A stretch of DNA of 64,000 nt from Dastarcus helophoroides (taxonomy: Eukaryota > Arthropoda > Insecta > Coleoptera > Bothrideridae): positions 3,951,304 to 4,015,303 of the forward strand of contig CM053328.1 of the NCBI GenBank assembly GCA_028583605.1, read 5' to 3'. Numbering within the stretch: the stretch's first letter is position 1; every line of letters begins with the position of its first letter. The notes beneath the pieces were generated by a model. The model saw only the letters and a list, made by a program, of their open reading frames with translations. It ran no database searches and was not told the DNA's origin. Below, piece after piece: positions 1 through 12,100 of this stretch. Made by a program: the position numbers and the translations under genes.

Positions 1-72
1 CACAAAATAAAAAACAACCAGAAGGCTAACTCTCATATTTTCGAAATAATTGCACTATGTCTTTCTTTTCAG

Positions 73-123
73 ATACTGAAAGTATAGAAACGTCACCGAG
101 AAGAAGAAGACAAGACGGAAAAG
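73..123 (+). CDS. Small internal exon 1 (in window) of the mucin-like gene
   Basis: A pyrimidine tract ending TTTTCAG at 72 is the acceptor, and AAG|GTATGA at 123/124 is the donor. The 51-bp exon reads TESIETSPRRRRQDGK. It begins with two bases that finish a codon and ends with a single G. That G joins the AT at 5666 to form GAT, giving an uninterrupted reading ...RQDGK-D-VTTVLLVDSHG. The RRRR run is a possible basic-residue cleavage site. Assignment to this gene rests on phase match and strand, not on homology. Confidence 0.6.
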
Positions 124-3100
124 GTATGATTTTAACTTATCAGACTCCACCACTGAAAAAAAAACTAATTACAAAGCTTTCAAATACCTACAACAGTCCC
201 ATCTTCGAGGAAATATTTGAGCATAATATCTGCTGTATAATGTTACTTTTGTGCTGTATAGTGTTACTTTTAAATACAATTAGCAACTCAACTTTGAATA
301 TGAGAGGTGAAGGTTAGAGCATCTTGCATGGAAATTTTGAAAATTTCTAATACCTCGTAGATTTTTGAAATCTTACAAATGCATGATTTCTTTCAATTGT
401 ACGTGACAATATAGTTTCGCATCTTGCGTATGGGGGTAAAAATTGTACTCATTAAATGGACGACAGTACAGAGATCCAGAGAAAAATTTGATTCCAAATA
501 TTCGAGGCATTAAAATGTCAAATTTATAGTTTTTTTGTCAAAATTTTGAAATTTGATGGAACGGACTGGTCCTTTGTTATCTTCAAAAATTGAAATACAG
601 AACTTGTCCATCAGTTTCTCTCTGAAGATGACAGCTTGGCTGTCGAAACGCGTTAGAGCAACCTTTGTTGTGTTTTTTAATCTTTCTTGGTTTCAGGAGA
701 CAATTTTTGTATTTCACTTTTTGAAGATAACCAAAGACCAGTCCGTTCCACCAAAAAAAACCTACTTTTGTAAATTTCCTTTTTTACGTTGATTGAAAAA
801 TTCGAACATTTTCATAAATTTGATTTTTTTTTGAAAATTTCGACCCAAATTTCTATTATTTTCGAATAATTTTTTTTTGAAAAAATAACGTAATTGAAAA
901 TTTAAACAATTAGTTTTGTATTTCAATTTTTAAAATTTTGAAAAGAAATTAATCGCTATGCAACTCTTTCTCTTCCTCTTACTTTTTTATTTTAATTTTT
1001 CTTTTTCCTCTTCTTCCTCTTTCTCCTTCTCTTCCACTTTCTCTTGCACTTTCTCTTCCATTCTCTTTTCCACTTTCTTTTCTTCTTAATCTTCCTTTAA
1101 TTCTTTATCTTCCTTTTTCTATTTCTCTTCGTATTCGGTTTACCATTTTTCTTCCGTTTTCTTTTTCTCTTCCACTTTCTCTTCCTCTTCCTCTTTTTTC
1201 CTTTTTTTTTCTCGTCCTCTTCCTCTTTCCCTTTCTCTTTCACCTTCTCTTCCACTCCCTCTGTCTATTTCTCGTCCACTTTTTCTTCCTCTTAACATTC
1301 CTCTAATTCTTTCTTTTTCTTTTTCTATTTCTCTTCGTCTTTCTTTTTCCATTCTTCTTCCTCTTCTTCTTTCTTTTCCACTTTGTCTTCCACTTTCTCT
1401 TCCTATTTCTTTTCCTCCTCCCCTTCCTCTTTCTCTTCTTTTTCCTCGTCCTCTTGCTCTTTCCCTCCCTCCTCCGTTTTTTTTTTTGTTCTACTTCCTC
1501 TTCCTATTTCTCTTTCGCTGTCTCTTCCTCTTAATTTTCATATAATTCTTTTTCTATTTTTCTTTGTCTTTCTTTTTCCATTCTTCTTCTTTTCCTTATC
1601 CTCTTCCTCTTATCTTTCCTCTTACCCTTCCTCTTCCACTTTCTCCTCCACTTCCTCTTCCTATTTCTCTTCCACTTTCTCTGCGTCTTAATCTTTCTTT
1701 AATTCTTTCTCTTCCTTTTTCTATTTTTCTTTGTCTTTTTTTTCATTCCTCTTTCTCTTCCTTGTCCTCATTCTTTTTCTCTTCCCCTTTCTTTTTCTCT
1801 CTACTTCCTCTTCCTGTTTATCTTCCACTTTCTCCTCCTCCTAATCTTCCTTTAATTCTTTCTTTTCGTTAATCTTTTTCTTATCGCCTTCCTTTTTCCA
1901 TTCTTCTTCCTTTTCCTATTTATTTACCCCTTTCTCTTTCCCTTCCACTTTCTCTTCCACTTATTCGTCCTATTTCTCTTCCACTTTGTCTTCCTCTTAA
2001 TCTTCCCCTAATTATTTCTTTTCCTTTTTCTATTTTTCTTTGTCTACCTTTTTCCATTCCTCTTTCCCTTACTCTTTCCCTTACTCTTCCTCCTCCTCTT
2101 CCTATTCCTTTTATTATTCCTTTTCCTCTTCCATGTTCTCTTTCACTTCCACTTTCTCTTCCTCTTCATCTTCCTCTAATTCTTTCTTATCCTTTTTCTA
2201 TTTTTCTTCCTTTTTCGATTTATCTTCCTCTTTACCTTCCTCTAATTCTTTCTTATCCTTTTTCTATTTTTCTTCGTCTTCCTTTTTCGATTTATCTTCC
2301 TCTTTCTCTTCCTGTTTCTCTGCCACTTCCTCTTCCTGTTTCTCTTCCACCTTCTCTTTCTCTAATTCTTTCTTTTCGTTTTTCTATTTCTTATCGTCTT
2401 TCTTTTTCCATTCTTCTTTCTCTTTCTCTTCCACTTTCTCTTTCTATTTATCTTTCTCTTTCTTTTCCACTTTCTCTTCCACTTCTTCGTCCTATTTCTC
2501 TTCCACTTTGTCTTCCTCTTAATCTTCCCCTAATTCTTTCTTTTCTTTTTCTATTTCTCTTTGTCTACATTTTTCCATTCCTCTTCCCCTTCCTCTTTCA
2601 GTTCCTCTTCCTTCTCCTCTTCCTCTTCCTTTTTTTTCGTCTTCCTCTTTCTCTTCCTCTTCCATTTCCTCTTCACTTTCTCTTTCACTTCCACTTTCTC
2701 TTCCTCTTCATCTTCCTCTTATTCTTTCCTATCCTTTTTCTATTTTTCTTCGTCTTCCTTTTTCCATTTATCTTTCCTCTTTCTCTTCCTGTTTCTCTTC
2801 CACTTTCTGTTCCTCTTAATCTATCTCTAATTCTTTCTTTTCCTTTTTCTATTTTCCTTCGTCTTCCTTTTATCATTCTTCTTCCTCTTCCTCTTCTACT
2901 TTCTCTTCCTATTTATCTTCCTCTTCATCTTCCTCGTCGTATTTCTCTTCCCCTTCCTTTTTCTTTTTCACTTTCTCTTCCACTTCCTCTTCCTATTTCT
3001 CTTCCACTTTCTCTTCCTTTTAATCTTCCTCTAATTCTTCCTTTTCCTGTTTCTATTTCTCTTTGTCTTCCTTTTTCCATTTCCTTTTCTCCTCCTATTG

Positions 3101-6100
3101 CTTTTCCTCATCAGCTTCCTCATCCTCTTCCTCTTTCTCCTCCACTTTCTCTTCCACTTTTCTCTTACACTTTCTCTTCCTGTTAATCTTCCTCTAATTC
3201 TTTCTCTTCCTTTTTCTATTTCCTTTTCGTCTTTGTTTTTCCATTCCTTTTCTTCTTGCTCTTCTCTTCCTCTTCCACTTTTTTTTTCCACTTTCTCTTT
3301 CACTTTCTCTTTCCTCTGATTCTTTCTCTTTCTTTTTCTATTTCTCTTTGCCTTTCTTTTTCCATTCCTTTTTCTCTTCCTCTTTCTCTTATTTTTCCTC
3401 TTCCTCTTCCTCTTTCTCTTCCACTTTCTCTTACACTTTCTCTTCCTCTTAATCTTTCTCTAATTCTTTCTCTTCCTTTTCTATTTCTCTTCGTCTTCGT
3501 TTTTCCATTTCTCTTTCTCTTGCTCTTCCCCTTTCACTTTTTCTTTCACTTTCTCTTTCACTTTCTCTTTCACTTTCTGTTCCTCCTAATCTTACTCTGA
3601 TTCTTTCTCTTCCTTTTTCTATTTCTCTTTGTCCTTCCTTTTTCCATTCCTTTTTCTCTTCCTTCTTTCTCTTATTTTTCCCTCATCCTCTTCTTCATCC
3701 TCTTGCTCTTTCTCTTCCTCTTTCACTTTTTCTCACACTTTCTTTCTTCTCTTTCACTTTTTCTTCCTCTTAATCTTACTCTGATTCTTTCTCTTCCTTT
3801 TTCTATTTCTCTTCGTCTTATTTTTTTCCATTTCTCTTCTTCTTCGTTTTCCTCTTCTTCTTTCTCTTTCTCTTCCTCTTTTTCTCTTCCTCTCCCCATC
3901 CCCCTCCTCTTCCTTTCACCCTCCTCCTCCTCCTCCTACTCATCCTCCTCCTCCTCCTCTTCCTCTTCCTTTCCTCTTTCTCGTTTTTCCTCTTTTCTTC
4001 TTCCTCATCTTCGTCCTCAATTTTGTCTTTTTTTTTCTTTGCCCTCATCTTCGACCTCGTTCTCTTAATCTTCTTCTCTTCTCTCCCTTCTCTCTCTAAT
4101 CTCGCTTTTCTTTTCTTCTCTTTTTTCTTCTCTCTCTGTTCTCTCTACTACTAATAAATACTACGACATAAAATGTGGTAAAATAATTTATGGAAAGAAC
4201 TGAATCTGTAATAATCGTGGTTGCTATTTTATGAATATTATGTCTTTATGATCGAGTCGGATTCCAATGCAATATAGGCGCAGAACATCAAGAAAATGAA
4301 AGTTTAACTATCAACTTGATGATCTAATAATGTAATGTATCCGTGAGTCATGAATCATTAAAAAAACCAAACAAATTCCAGAAATGTCAAAGTACTATGA
4401 AAGAAAAACAAATAACTGTTAATTACAAGGCAGTTAAAGTAAATAAAAAAAAGATTTATGTTTATATAACCGTCGGTTTCTTCATTTTTTTCCACTTGAA
4501 TAGCATCATTGGTAGTTATTAATTTCCAAAAATAAAAACATAAAAAGTGTTACGTAATTCATAGGAGTTACCATATTTTATTACTTTTATTAGTTTTTCA
4601 CCAAAGACAAGCCCGTGTTCGATTAGATATTATTAGTGATATCCATTCAAATAACAACTTAATAATTTCGATAGCAAATATGTATTAATCAGGCCAGATT
4701 TAAAAGCGAACTTCAAAGAGGATTATCATCAATTCACGTTCTAACGCGATGAATAACATCGATGGATCTTACACTTTCTCTCCACTCGAAATGGAAATAA
4801 AGTTTAGAAACGTTGTTGTAATTACGGATCACTGCTATCTTAGTTAAAAATGTCAAGGATATAACAGGTATGTGTGTAGATTCTCGATTAATAATGGAAC
4901 ATTCTTTGCCAGTCGGAGACGACCCAAACAATACGGCAAACTCGACAAATCTTTACATTTGTGACAGTTTAAAATTTATCGCTTGGGTTAATTTTCGAAT
5001 GATTTTCATATTAGGACCATAAATCTACCATTAGAAAGTTATTAAATTCCACTAAAATATTTTAGATACCGGGAAGCATACTTACGAATATTCCACATTA
5101 TCAATTAACGATATATTTAAATTCATACAGATGCCGATGCGTGGTTAGTTTATTTGTTTTTAATATCCCAATTATAACCCAGTTTTTTCAACAAAACTAG
5201 TATTTTGTTTTAATTCTTAATTAATATACAAAAGCAAGCACACCGCAGGTTGATTATTTTGTGTTTTACAGACTCTCATATGCACCAAAAAAGATAGAAA
5301 TTTTTCTCTGTTTGCATCTCTGAGCGCATCAGCTATAGAAATAATTTAAAAATATAAATAATTTATACATTAACTAATAGATAAGTCAGTAGAATTTCGT
5401 ATTGCCAAATTGGATTTTTATTCTATTTAATCACTGTTCAAGTATTCTATCGATATAAATGAACCATGGCTTGATATTTTCTCTGATAATTAACTACTAG
5501 AATGTAAGGAAACAAATTTTTATCTTGTAAGGTTATTAAAATTGTTACTATCTGGACCTGCTGTACATAAATTGTATATACAGTTTGGCTTTGTAAATAG
5601 TTAATTACCGTATGTACCATATCTCTTGTTTATAAATAATTGACTTCTTCCTTCCTGACCTGTAGATGTCACCACTGTTTTGCTGGTGGACAGTCATGGA
5701 CGAAATTCCTTCGGCCGTTTCCTGAGCGTAAAACCCGACGTAGGTCTAATTACTTCCACTGCTCGTACTTTCATTCAAGAAGGTGTGACTACCGAGTACG
5801 CCACACAAGTACTCGGCACAACCTTGGACAATGGACGTTTGTATGCCCATTTACTTACAAAAAGTTCTCGAGTCCTTTACGATGGCGATTCCTCATCTAA
5901 AATCCACGAAACCCCACCAAAAGAATGGCCCATTGATCATGATTTAATTCAGAGCAAGTATTTCGTCAAGAATACCGATTTTATAGCGCCTACGCGAAGA
6001 GATCCAGTATTAGTATTTCCGACGGTTGCTGTCGAAACTAGTAACAATCACGATGAGGTACCAAAGAATCCGCGAGAGATCATCGAAGACGAACTATTGA

Positions 6101-9100
6101 AAGAATCACCATCCAGTAACCCTAGAGTACCATTTGGTGAAACAAGCAAAAAGCATATAGTCTTACCTCTATCGAATAACAATGTCAAGATTTTTAAAAT
6201 AAATCAACATCTAAAAGATTATACTTATGAAAATGTTATTAATCATAAAGAACTTAATGATGAACCTAACTATCAACCATCAAAGGTTAAACAATGGGAT
6301 AATTTACCTACATTTACTGTCCGCAACGAATTTTCACCTAGTGGTTTTTCCTACTTGGGTGACCTGCCAGATTTTGAGGATCACACGGAAAAAAACAAAG
6401 TCACCACACTCTCGGATCGAAAGCCTAAAAACCTATTTAAAGCTGGTCTCTTTAAACCAGGACCTAAGGATTTTAAAACCACAACCTACACGGGCTTTGC
6501 GGATTTCACCACGACAGTCGGTGATACTGTCATCATATTTTCTCCCCACACATCCGAAGTATCTAAAAGTTCTGAAGAAGTTAAGAAGTCGATAGTGAAT
6601 CCTACCATCAGGCCAACAACTAGTTTTAAAATCCCAACGATTAATACGAACATTAAAACGTTTTTGTCGCAAGAAGCCGGCCTGCCAACTCAAACTGTTG
6701 AAGGTCATAAATTAGAGGTACGAACTCAGCTTCCCACCATGGTAATAGACAAAACTGATCGACACAGAGATGCAAAAAGTCAAGCTGTTGAACAACGGGA
6801 AAATATGGAAGCTAAATCGTCAGTGTTAGCTCACGAGCAAGGTGAGCATACCACACCGTCATTGGAGTCGATTCCAAGCGTTACAACAGGAATAGTATTT
6901 AGTGCGGATGTTATCGAACCATCCGAAAGTCGCATACCAATGCTTTCTACGCCCTCTGATGAGGATATTTCAAAAATATTCGCTTCGTTGCAAGCTCAAG
7001 CTAAGAAATCAACTGAACCGTTAAATAAGCCGGCCACGATATTCTTTGATGATACTACCAATAACGCTGCCTCCACGATTTTCTTTGATAGTCAACCGAG
7101 CAAAGCTGAGATTTCTAGTGGAGCCACTACCATTTTCTTCGACGATGACTGTATCAATTGATCAAACCCTCGTGAAACCAATCGAAAGCTCCTCGAGCAC
7201 CACAACAGAGAAAGCAGACGAAATAGTTACTGATAAAGAAAAAGGAACTACAACTGAAAAGGGAACTACAACTGAAAAAGGAACTACAACCTGAAAAGGG
7301 AACTACAACTGAGAAATTCACTACTACTGAAAAACAGACTACAACTACGGAACGTAAAACTACTACGACAGAAAGAAGGACGACAACTGAAAAATTAACC
7401 ACAACCACTGAAAGTGAAGAGCAGACAACCAATGAAATAACAACCACGGAAGGTCAAACTGAGAGGATTAATCCCCACAGAAAATGAAGACAAAGATAAT
7501 GACAAACCTGTTGAAGTTGCCTGCATTAGTGGTTCCCGTGTAGTACCCACAACTATTTATAAAACTTTAACATACTTGACGACTTTCTTTATACCAATTG
7601 AAGAAACTACGACAACATCAATAAAATCGAACAAGGTAACCACAACAGATTAGTCTTGGCGACACAGCCGTGCTCAATTGATGTTAAACCCTCATCAGTA
7701 TTAGATACTACAATTGAACCGACGCAGATAACAACGACAGAAAAGGAAGAAGTAACTACCATAACCGAAAAAGAAACTACAACATTCCAAGAATCGGATC
7801 AGGAAACCGAAGCTCCTACAACTACACCACTAAGTGAAACGTCTCCAAAAGAAATCACAACGAAGGAAGTGACCACAGAACGACGACATGTGACAGAATC
7901 GGAACCCGAAACGACTGAAGCCACAACGGAAGAAGGTGACGAAATAGAACTCATCTTTAAAACCTTGTACACTACCTATACGTATCTAACGACTTACTTC
8001 CAAGATACAACTTCATCGATTGCTAGCAGGATAGTTGTGACAACTAACGTGATCACATCAACGTTGGAGCCGGGAAGTCAAGCGTCTGAAGATGCAGTAG
8101 CTGGGTTACTAGATCGAGAAAATAGCTTGGTTTCAAGACCTGTTACATTCGAAGATTTTGCCCAGATAGCACCATCGTTACCAGGCGGTTCTGTAGTACC
8201 AACTAGACAAGTAGGAGATGAGGGTAGTGACGTAGACAATGCTGTAGGTTCCGCTATACCTACTCCGTCTCTTACTGAAGATGATCTTTTGAATACCGCT
8301 GGAGCTATCAAGACTTTGTACACCACGTATACTTACTTCACAACTATTTTTGTTGACGGTGACACTGAAATATCTAGCAGGACTGAAGTGTACACGAACT
8401 ATATTCGACCAAGTGGAGTTTTAGACGATATTGAACCTACCAAAGCCCCCGATAATGTCAACAATCAGTTAGAGTCTCCTAATAGCGAAAGTAACAAAAA
8501 AGTACTTCTCAACGTTACACCCTCAAACAGATACAACAGCACAATAAACAGACAAAAGACCAAACTCGAGGATCCACAAAATGATATCTACACTCGACTT
8601 TCGGATAAATTGGATAACAATATCCTAGCTTCAACCACCAAAAATCCCAGTTATGTCACACTACAACGAGGTGGTGCCACAATCGATGACAATAATTTGA
8701 ATTTCAGCGACTACGAAACGATTTCCACGATGGTAACTGACGTCAGAAGCAGTACCTCGGAAGGCGCTCGAAGAATTATAGATAACGTGGATAAACGAAA
8801 CGTTCTACTTGACGATCAAATCGTATCAGAATCGAATAATGATTCCGAAATAATTCCATCTCCAACTTTACTCCTCCAAACTAGTTATACAACGTTCACT
8901 TATTTTACAACTATGTACCACGGTACCACATCCAGTAATGTGGTCAGTAGACTGGAAACAATCACTAACGTTGTCACAGAAACCCTAACTCCTACTCATA
9001 CGTTGAGTGTGGAAGATTTAAGTTTACCTATTACCTATTTTACGACGTATACATACTGGACCACTTTATATAAGGACGGTACCACCAAAGTTACCAGTAG

Positions 9101-12100
9101 AGAAGAAACTGTTTCCAATGTGGTAACACCATCTGCAATTGGGGCTACCGAATTACCAACTATTAGTATAACACCAACTGCAACTTCCTCAGAAATACAA
9201 CCGACAAAATTGACAAGTTTAGAATCATCTTTGATACCCAGATGATGAACTTGACGACTATCTACACCACTTACACTTACTATACGACGTCATATATCGG
9301 CGATAGTACAGTTTTAAATAGTCGACTAGAAACTGTAACAAATATTCTGAATAAAACCAAAGATGCTGACTTGAACCAAGTTGGTCGATCCATCGGTACC
9401 GCTGCACCAAACCAAATAGCTGCTGCCGATAAAACTTCACCTTCATCTATAAAGCCTACTGGTTTATTGTCCACGATCGTAAATACAGTAGAAAATTCCG
9501 GTACCACTACTATTTTATCAACCGATGTTTTTGGTACTTATTTCGATGGTATTTACGCCAAAGTTCTCGAGAGCACCTCCACCATTGTTACCCCAACTAT
9601 AACCCCTAGCAGTGTGAGCGACAATTTAAAACCAACTGGCGTAGTCAGTATTAATCAAGGAAAAATCATAGACGCAGACGGAGTAAGCACTCTCTATTAC
9701 ACCACTCAAGCAGTTGGTACTTACATAGATAACTTGTACGCACAAGTAATCGAAAGTACAAGCTCTTTAAAAATCGATGAGGAGAAAAAGTCATTACTTC
9801 CGACTGATCAACCAGTACATAAAACTGGGTTGGTCCGCGTCATTGAAGGATCAATTGTACAAAACCAAACAACAACGGTCTACCAATCTAAAGTACTTGG
9901 CTCTATAATCGACGGAAGATACGCTCAAATCATCGAAAGCACTTCTAGTTTCCTAGTTGGTAAAGGAGCGTCTATCGCTCCAAGCACAACTTCCATATCA
10001 CCAACAGCTACCAAAGCCCCAGATGACGATATAAAACCTACATCAACAACCATTTCACCTTCACCGGTGGTTTTGGAAGGTTCCGAATCCACCAAAGGTG
10101 AAGAGGAAACAACTACCGAGGAAAACGAAGATATTCTTGACAGTACCACCAAAGGTAAATCAAGGACTGACATTCCAGTCTAAAAAGAGAACTTTTACCC
10201 CAGTTATACGACCATTCCTGCAACGATCGAGACCAACATTCTCCCCCAAAAGAAAAGGATTAACTCCTACCACCGCGACAACCGTGACGAGAAGCGATGT
10301 AACTCCAACAGTGACCGCTGTACCGGCATCTAAGGGTAGATTCGGTAGCAGAAGAAATTCCTCCAGCCAAAATCAAATACAACCAACCGCATCAAGCGGA
10401 CGAAGATTTATTCGACCGAAATCATCAGCGGCATCCGGAAGTTTAAGCTCTGGCTATGGAGGCGGTAGGAAGAGCTCAAGGATACAACCAACGTCGTCAA
10501 GCTCGAGACGATTCAACGGCAGATCCTCGTCTTTATTCAATAACAATTCAAGATTTAGAATACGCCCAACACAAGCCTCGTCATTGAGTAAATCACCTAG
10601 CTCTAGCGTTACTCAAGAAGTGGAGGAAAATGAAGAAAATGACTTGACTTCACAAGTGACTGAGCAGCCGGAAGATGGAGAAAACGAAACTACGTTAGCA
10701 GCTTCCACAACTACTGAAACTAATAGGAGACAGAATCCATTACTTCGTTTGAGAAGACCACCTCTGTCTAGGCCGACCCCTGGACCGAGAGTAACAACAC
10801 CAAGAAGTAACAAAGCAACTAAAAAGGCTGCCACTGCTTCGAGTACCACGGCTAAGCCGAGGGCTTTTTCGAGGCCTAACAACGTTTTAAATAGAGCTCG
10901 ACCTAACAATAGTTTATTCCCACGAAGAAACTTGTTTACAACAACAACTACTACTAGCACAGCTCCGCCCGATGAAGAACTAGCAGATGAAGAGATTTTG
11001 GACGAAGAAGGTGGCAACGAGGACGAAGACACTGATTACGACAGTTCACAAACTAATACGCAAACAGCTAGAGCTCCTACTACAACAACTAGAAAAAGTA
11101 GATCAAATGTTCAAATAAAACCATTCGTAGGCTTCAGGAGGAGAGTTAAACGACAAGTTAACTACTCCAGATTTAGAAGACCAAAGAAAACAACGCCACC
11201 ACCTACTTATTTAGATGAATTGGAAGAGGAAATAGTTTCAGAAGCACCTACTAAACCGACACGTCTTAACAGATTTACACCAAGGTCTCGTCCAAAATCT
11301 ACCCAAGCTACAACAGTACCTACTACTCGTAAACGGATATCTCCGACGAAATCGACCAGAACCCAATTTACTTTAAGGGCCGACAAAGATGTTGGTCGAG
11401 CGAATTTTAGAAAACCACTCGGACGAACTAGAACTACGACATCAAGACCAAAGACGAGATTAAGAAATATTTTTACCACCGAAGCGACCAATAATAGAAA
11501 AACTTCTAATAGAGCTAACTCGCGACGAAGAGGTTCGGGAAGGCAACGAATTAGTACGCAAGAAATCACAGATAATTACGTCTTACCGAAATCCGATGGA
11601 ACTATAACAGTAACGTATCACGTTCCTACAGAAGTCACTATTCCAGTGGTTAACGGAAAAATTACTGAATATAAAAACGTGGTTTCGGCCAAGCACAGCA
11701 CGGACATTCTTGATCCTAGGCAGTATTCAACCTCAATTAACCAATTTGGTAAAGAAATCACCGTGCTGTTAAGCGAATTGACGTCCATAGAACCAAACGG
11801 TGCAACTTTAATTACTCAATTCGTTCTAAACGAAACACCAACAACGAGTGTCATGTTCACCCCTACTTACATAAGAGGGAGAAAAACTTCCTTCTCGCAC
11901 GTCATACCCAGTACAGCCTACGATGTAGAGCAAGTTGTTACCACCATACAACCAGCGTTGGCTGCCCAAGCTCCACTAGCGAACATATTACTCTCTCAAC
12001 TTCTCTTGGGCGGACTACAACCTCAAAATCCGTTGCTAGCATTGCAAAATCCCGCCGTGGCTGCCACGCCAACGACAGAATTCAAAACGAGGACCACATC

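Larger units (their letters stand above)
124..5665 (+). other. First intron in window, mostly polypyrimidine satellite
   Basis: This intron lies between the 51-bp exon and the first giant exon. It contains a foldback element at 557-750, a pyrimidine-rich block at 965-4140, and about 1.5 kb of AT-rich sequence (4150-5665) in which I see no exon, RNA gene or recognisable mobile element. The acceptor at 5665 is preceded by the pyrimidine-rich TTCTTCCTTCCTGACCTGTAG. Confidence 0.6.

Noticed and set aside
1383..2830. Long Ser/Phe/Leu-rich reading frames and opposite Glu/Lys/Arg-rich frames in the polypyrimidine block
   Set aside because: They follow from the CT composition; there are no splice signals, domain content or codon structure beyond the repeat.
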